From: Chloroflexota bacterium
Lineage (GTDB): Bacteria > Chloroflexota > UBA11872 > VXNJ01
Reading direction: 5' to 3'
DNA: 8,015 bases
Assembly: GCA_026708165.1 (NCBI GenBank)
Contig: JAPOVO010000500.1
Location: 1 to 8,015 of the forward strand
Part shown: positions 6,198 to 8,015 of the stretch, piece by piece
Layout: the number at the start of each line of letters is the position of its first letter
Position numbering within the stretch: the stretch's first letter is position 1
Position numbers and translations under genes: made by a program
The notes under the pieces: generated by a model
What the model saw: only the letters and a program-made list of their open reading frames with translations
What the model was told of the DNA's origin: nothing
The model's database searches: none

Positions 6198-7445
6198 ATG
6201 AGCAAATTAATCGCACTCAAGTGCAAGGAGTGCGGGCGCGAGTTCGAAGTGGGCGCGCTCCACGTGTGCGAGTTCTGTTTCGGCCCTCTGGAAGCCGCTT
6301 ACGACTACGACTTCATCCGGTCCCGCGTCTCCCGCCAGAAGATCGAACACGGTCCCCGCAGTCTCTGGCGCTACGTCGACCTCCTGCCCGTCGAGCGAGG
6401 TCTAGACCCCGACTTTCCTGTTGGATTCACGCCTCTGCAGCGAGCGACCCGGCTCGGCGACGAGCTTGGACTCGACCGCCTGTATCTAAAGAACGACTCC
6501 GTAAACCCAACATTCTCGTTCAAGGACAGAGTCGTCGCCGTCGCCGTCTCCAAGGCCCACGAACTCGGCTACGACACCTTCGCGTGCGCCTCCACCGGCA
6601 ACCTGGCCAGCGCCGTCGCCGCCGCGGGCGCCCGTGCGGGAATGGACACCTTTGTATTCCTGCCATCCGATGTCGAGGCGGGCAAGATCGTAAACGCTGC
6701 AATATACGGGGCCAACATCGTCGCCATCGATGGTACCTATGACCAGCTCAACCGGCTCTGCTCGGAAATCGCAGACGAGCGCGAGTGGGCATTCTGCAAC
6801 ATAAACGTACGCCCCTACTACTCCGAGGGATCAAAGACGCTCGCGTTCGAAACGGTAGAGCAGCTTGGCTGGAGGACCCCCGATCACGTCGTCGTGCCGA
6901 TAGCGTCCGGTTCTCTGTACACCAAGATAACCAAGGGGTTTCGCGAGTTGGTTGAAGTCGGCCTCATCGACAGTCAAAGCGTTCGCATCTCCGGCGCTCA
7001 GGCCGACGGCTGCGGCCCCGTCGCCGAAGCCTACGAGCGCGAAAGCGACCTCGTGCGGCCTGTGCAACAACCGGAAACGGTGGCCAAGTCGCTCGCCATC
7101 GGCAATCCCGCCGATGGACGCTATTCGCTCGCCATTGCGCGTGAGACTGACGGCACGATTGCGTCGGTCTCCGACGAAGAGATTGTCGAGGGTATCAAGC
7201 TGCTGGCGTCGACCGAAGGTATCTTCACCGAGACCGCCGGCGGTGTTACGGTGGCTGTGCTCAAGAAGCTGGCTGAGGCTGGAAGGATTTCCGAAGACGA
7301 GCTCACTGTTGCCTACATCACCGGAAACGGTCTAAAAACCCAGGAGGCCCTGGACGGAAAGCTCTCCGTGTCAATGACGATCAAGCCCACCTACACGGCG
7401 TTTGAAAGGGCGTTTGAGAACCAGCGCGAGCTTGCGCTGGTCTAG
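6198..7445 (+). CDS. thrC: Threonine-synthase-like PLP enzyme with N-terminal zinc ribbon; candidate sulfur-carrier-dependent O-phosphohomoserine sulfhydrylase
   Basis: This is a 415-residue cytosolic fold-type II PLP enzyme. Cys9-x2-Cys12 and Cys24-x2-Cys27 form a zinc ribbon typical of the shorter ThrC class. SFKDR at 107-111 supplies the PLP-binding Lys109. ASTGN at 131-135 is the cofactor and substrate loop, and IASGSL at 235-240 is the phosphate-cradle position. By family it converts O-phospho-L-homoserine to threonine. Two points argue for a sulfur role: a SAM-I riboswitch lies upstream, and a CysO-like carrier gene follows after 30 bp. The enzyme could then make homocysteine from O-phosphohomoserine and carrier thiocarboxylate; this is inference. 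The usual Gly of NPTGSFKDR is Phe106, so the pocket may differ. The start ATG has GAGGA 9 nt upstream. The gene symbol reflects homology, not proven activity. Confidence 0.88.
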   Translation: MSKLIALKCKECGREFEVGALHVCEFCFGPLEAAYDYDFIRSRVSRQKIEHGPRSLWRYVDLLPVERGLDPDFPVGFTPLQRATRLGDELGLDRLYLKNDSVNPTFSFKDRVVAVAVSKAHELGYDTFACASTGNLASAVAAAGARAGMDTFVFLPSDVEAGKIVNAAIYGANIVAIDGTYDQLNRLCSEIADEREWAFCNINVRPYYSEGSKTLAFETVEQLGWRTPDHVVVPIASGSLYTKITKGFRELVEVGLIDSQSVRISGAQADGCGPVAEAYERESDLVRPVQQPETVAKSLAIGNPADGRYSLAIARETDGTIASVSDEEIVEGIKLLASTEGIFTETAGGVTVAVLKKLAEAGRISEDELTVAYITGNGLKTQEALDGKLSVSMTIKPTYTAFERAFENQRELALV

Positions 7446-7475
7446 TCCCGCGGCAAAACAAGAGGTAACGGATCT

Positions 7476-7748
7476 ATGGCAAGCGTTCGAATCCCCGCTC
7501 AACTGCGAAACCTTACCGGCGGCGACCGGGTCCTTGACCTGCAAGGGTCTACCGTTTCCGAGCTGATCGCCAACCTGGAAAGCAAACATCCCGGATTCAA
7601 GGAACGCCTGCTGGACGCCGAGGGCGAGCCGTCCTCTTTCGTTGGTATATATGTCGACGGCGAAGACGTTCGTTTCCTTTCGGGACTCGATACCGAAATA
7701 ACGTCCGACAGCGAGGTCTCCATAGTCCCAGCCGCAAGCGGAGGATAG
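7476..7748 (+). CDS. CysO-like ubiquitin-fold sulfur carrier protein (MoaD/ThiS family)
   Basis: This 90-residue protein ends in Ala-Ala-Ser-Gly-Gly, the exposed di-glycine tail that MoaD/ThiS proteins need for adenylation and thiocarboxylation by an E1-like enzyme. It resembles mycobacterial CysO more than MoaD or ThiS. Shared features, recalled without alignment, are VRIPAQLR with TGG near the start, FVGIYVDGEDVRF at 55-67, a GL turn, and VSIVPAASGG at the end. CysO donates sulfide from its C-terminal thiocarboxylate to the PLP enzyme CysM. Here the adjacent PLP enzyme is the ThrC-like protein, 30 bp upstream, so that protein is the likely partner. No activating E1 or JAMM protease gene is in the window; none is needed to expose the tail because Gly-Gly is already terminal. 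AGAGGT lies 9 nt before the ATG, and the gene should be under the same SAM riboswitch. Confidence 0.92.
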   Translation: MASVRIPAQLRNLTGGDRVLDLQGSTVSELIANLESKHPGFKERLLDAEGEPSSFVGIYVDGEDVRFLSGLDTEITSDSEVSIVPAASGG

Positions 7749-7753
7749 GAGCG

Positions 7754-7799
7754 GCGCTGGATCCAGCGCACCATGCATGGTCGGATGCAAATTCCGACC
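7754..7799. repeat. Three adjacent inverted repeats between the sulfur carrier and MFS genes
   Basis: GCGCTGGATCCAGCGC (7754-7769) and ACCATGCATGGT (7770-7781) are perfect palindromes lying end to end. GGTCGG (7779-7784) then pairs with CCGACC (7794-7799) around a 9-nt loop and shares three bases with the second palindrome. No T-run follows any of them, so they are not standard intrinsic terminators. RNA-level termination or 3'-end protection, or a regulator site for the next gene, is possible. Confidence 0.55.
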
Positions 7800-7828
7800 C
7801 GACGCCTCATAGACGCCCCTAATCGATC

Positions 7829-8015
7829 ATGACCATATCCCCTGCGCCGGCCGTACCGGCGGTCGGTTATTGGGGCGCGCTTCGCGCAATGCCGCAGCAG
7901 GCGCTCGCATTCGTATTCGCGGCGGGCGTGGTCTCCGTGTCGGTCTTTGGCATGTACCTCGTGCTCATGAATCTGTATCTGCTGCGACTCGGATACGGCC
8001 CCGAGTTCATAGGAC
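7829..8015 (+). CDS. MFS transporter, N-terminal fragment (cut by window edge)
   Basis: Sixty-two codons are visible from the ATG at 7829, the first start after an in-frame TAA at 7820, and the frame is open at the right edge. After about 20 polar residues comes one long hydrophobic helix (residues 25-50), then NLYLLRLGYGPEFIG, which is the typical end of helix 1 and the following loop in many MFS proteins. The substrate is unknown. No clear Shine-Dalgarno is visible, so the true start could lie slightly downstream. It follows the sulfur-carrier gene by 80 bp on the same strand; the inverted repeats between them leave it open whether it belongs to the SAM-regulated transcript. If it does, transport of methionine or a related compound would be worth considering. 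Confidence 0.75.
   Translation, partial: MTISPAPAVPAVGYWGALRAMPQQALAFVFAAGVVSVSVFGMYLVLMNLYLLRLGYGPEFIG

Noticed and set aside
6221..6742. 173-codon Arg-rich plus-strand ORF inside the ThrC-like gene
   Set aside because: It is an out-of-frame shadow with low-complexity Arg/Pro composition; the ThrC frame carries all family motifs.
7754..7769. Intrinsic terminator after the sulfur-carrier gene
   Set aside because: The hairpin is perfect but no T-rich tract follows, so a standard terminator cannot be claimed.
7371..7810. Minus-strand ORFs across the sulfur-carrier gene
   Set aside because: They are antisense to a well-supported CysO-like frame with its own ribosome binding site, and have no domain signature.

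Overview
The window looks like a piece of a GC-rich bacterial chromosome, most probably from a Chloroflexota lineage. The main clue is the end of the first gene. An Asp-box repeat protein runs into a Thr/Pro linker and then a C-terminal module with FKRHFESTGG, WGLPISEVF and QYYQRG, a pattern I associate with secreted Chloroflexota proteins. An S-box (SAM-I) riboswitch and a zinc-ribbon ThrC-like gene paired with a CysO-like sulfur carrier fit this but do not prove it. No mobile element, CRISPR array, tRNA or rRNA was seen.

Layout. (1) Bases 1-2447, minus strand: one long open reading frame cut by the left edge (815 codons visible). It encodes a secreted repeat protein with about 13 Asp-box units spaced about 46 residues apart. 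(2) Bases 2448-2673: a divergent promoter region with a 9-bp inverted repeat whose arms fall on the putative -10 elements facing both ways. (3) Bases 2674-3573, plus strand: a beta-hydroxyacid dehydrogenase of the HIBADH/GarR type. Its stop codon overlaps that of the convergent gene. (4) Minus strand, in transcription order: a PHP-domain phosphoesterase (5745-4903), then a 12-TM MFS transporter (4832-3570). (5) Bases 5746-6197: a 450-bp gene-free stretch holding an extended -10 promoter, a SAM-I riboswitch, its terminator and a 156-nt leader. (6) Plus strand: a threonine-synthase-like PLP enzyme (6198-7445), then a 90-residue ubiquitin-fold sulfur carrier resembling mycobacterial CysO and ending in Gly-Gly (7476-7748). 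(7) A short gap with three adjacent inverted repeats, then the start of a second MFS transporter cut by the right edge.

The most interesting unit is the riboswitch, ThrC-like enzyme and CysO-like carrier. SAM riboswitches normally control methionine and SAM supply, not threonine. A fold-type II PLP enzyme that would be expected to bind O-phosphohomoserine sits 30 bp from a thiocarboxylate-type sulfur carrier. This suggests the pair makes homocysteine (O-phosphohomoserine plus protein thiocarboxylate), analogous to the CysM/CysO cysteine route and to the sulfur-carrier-dependent MetY route. That function is an inference from context; ordinary threonine synthase activity remains the default reading of the enzyme alone.
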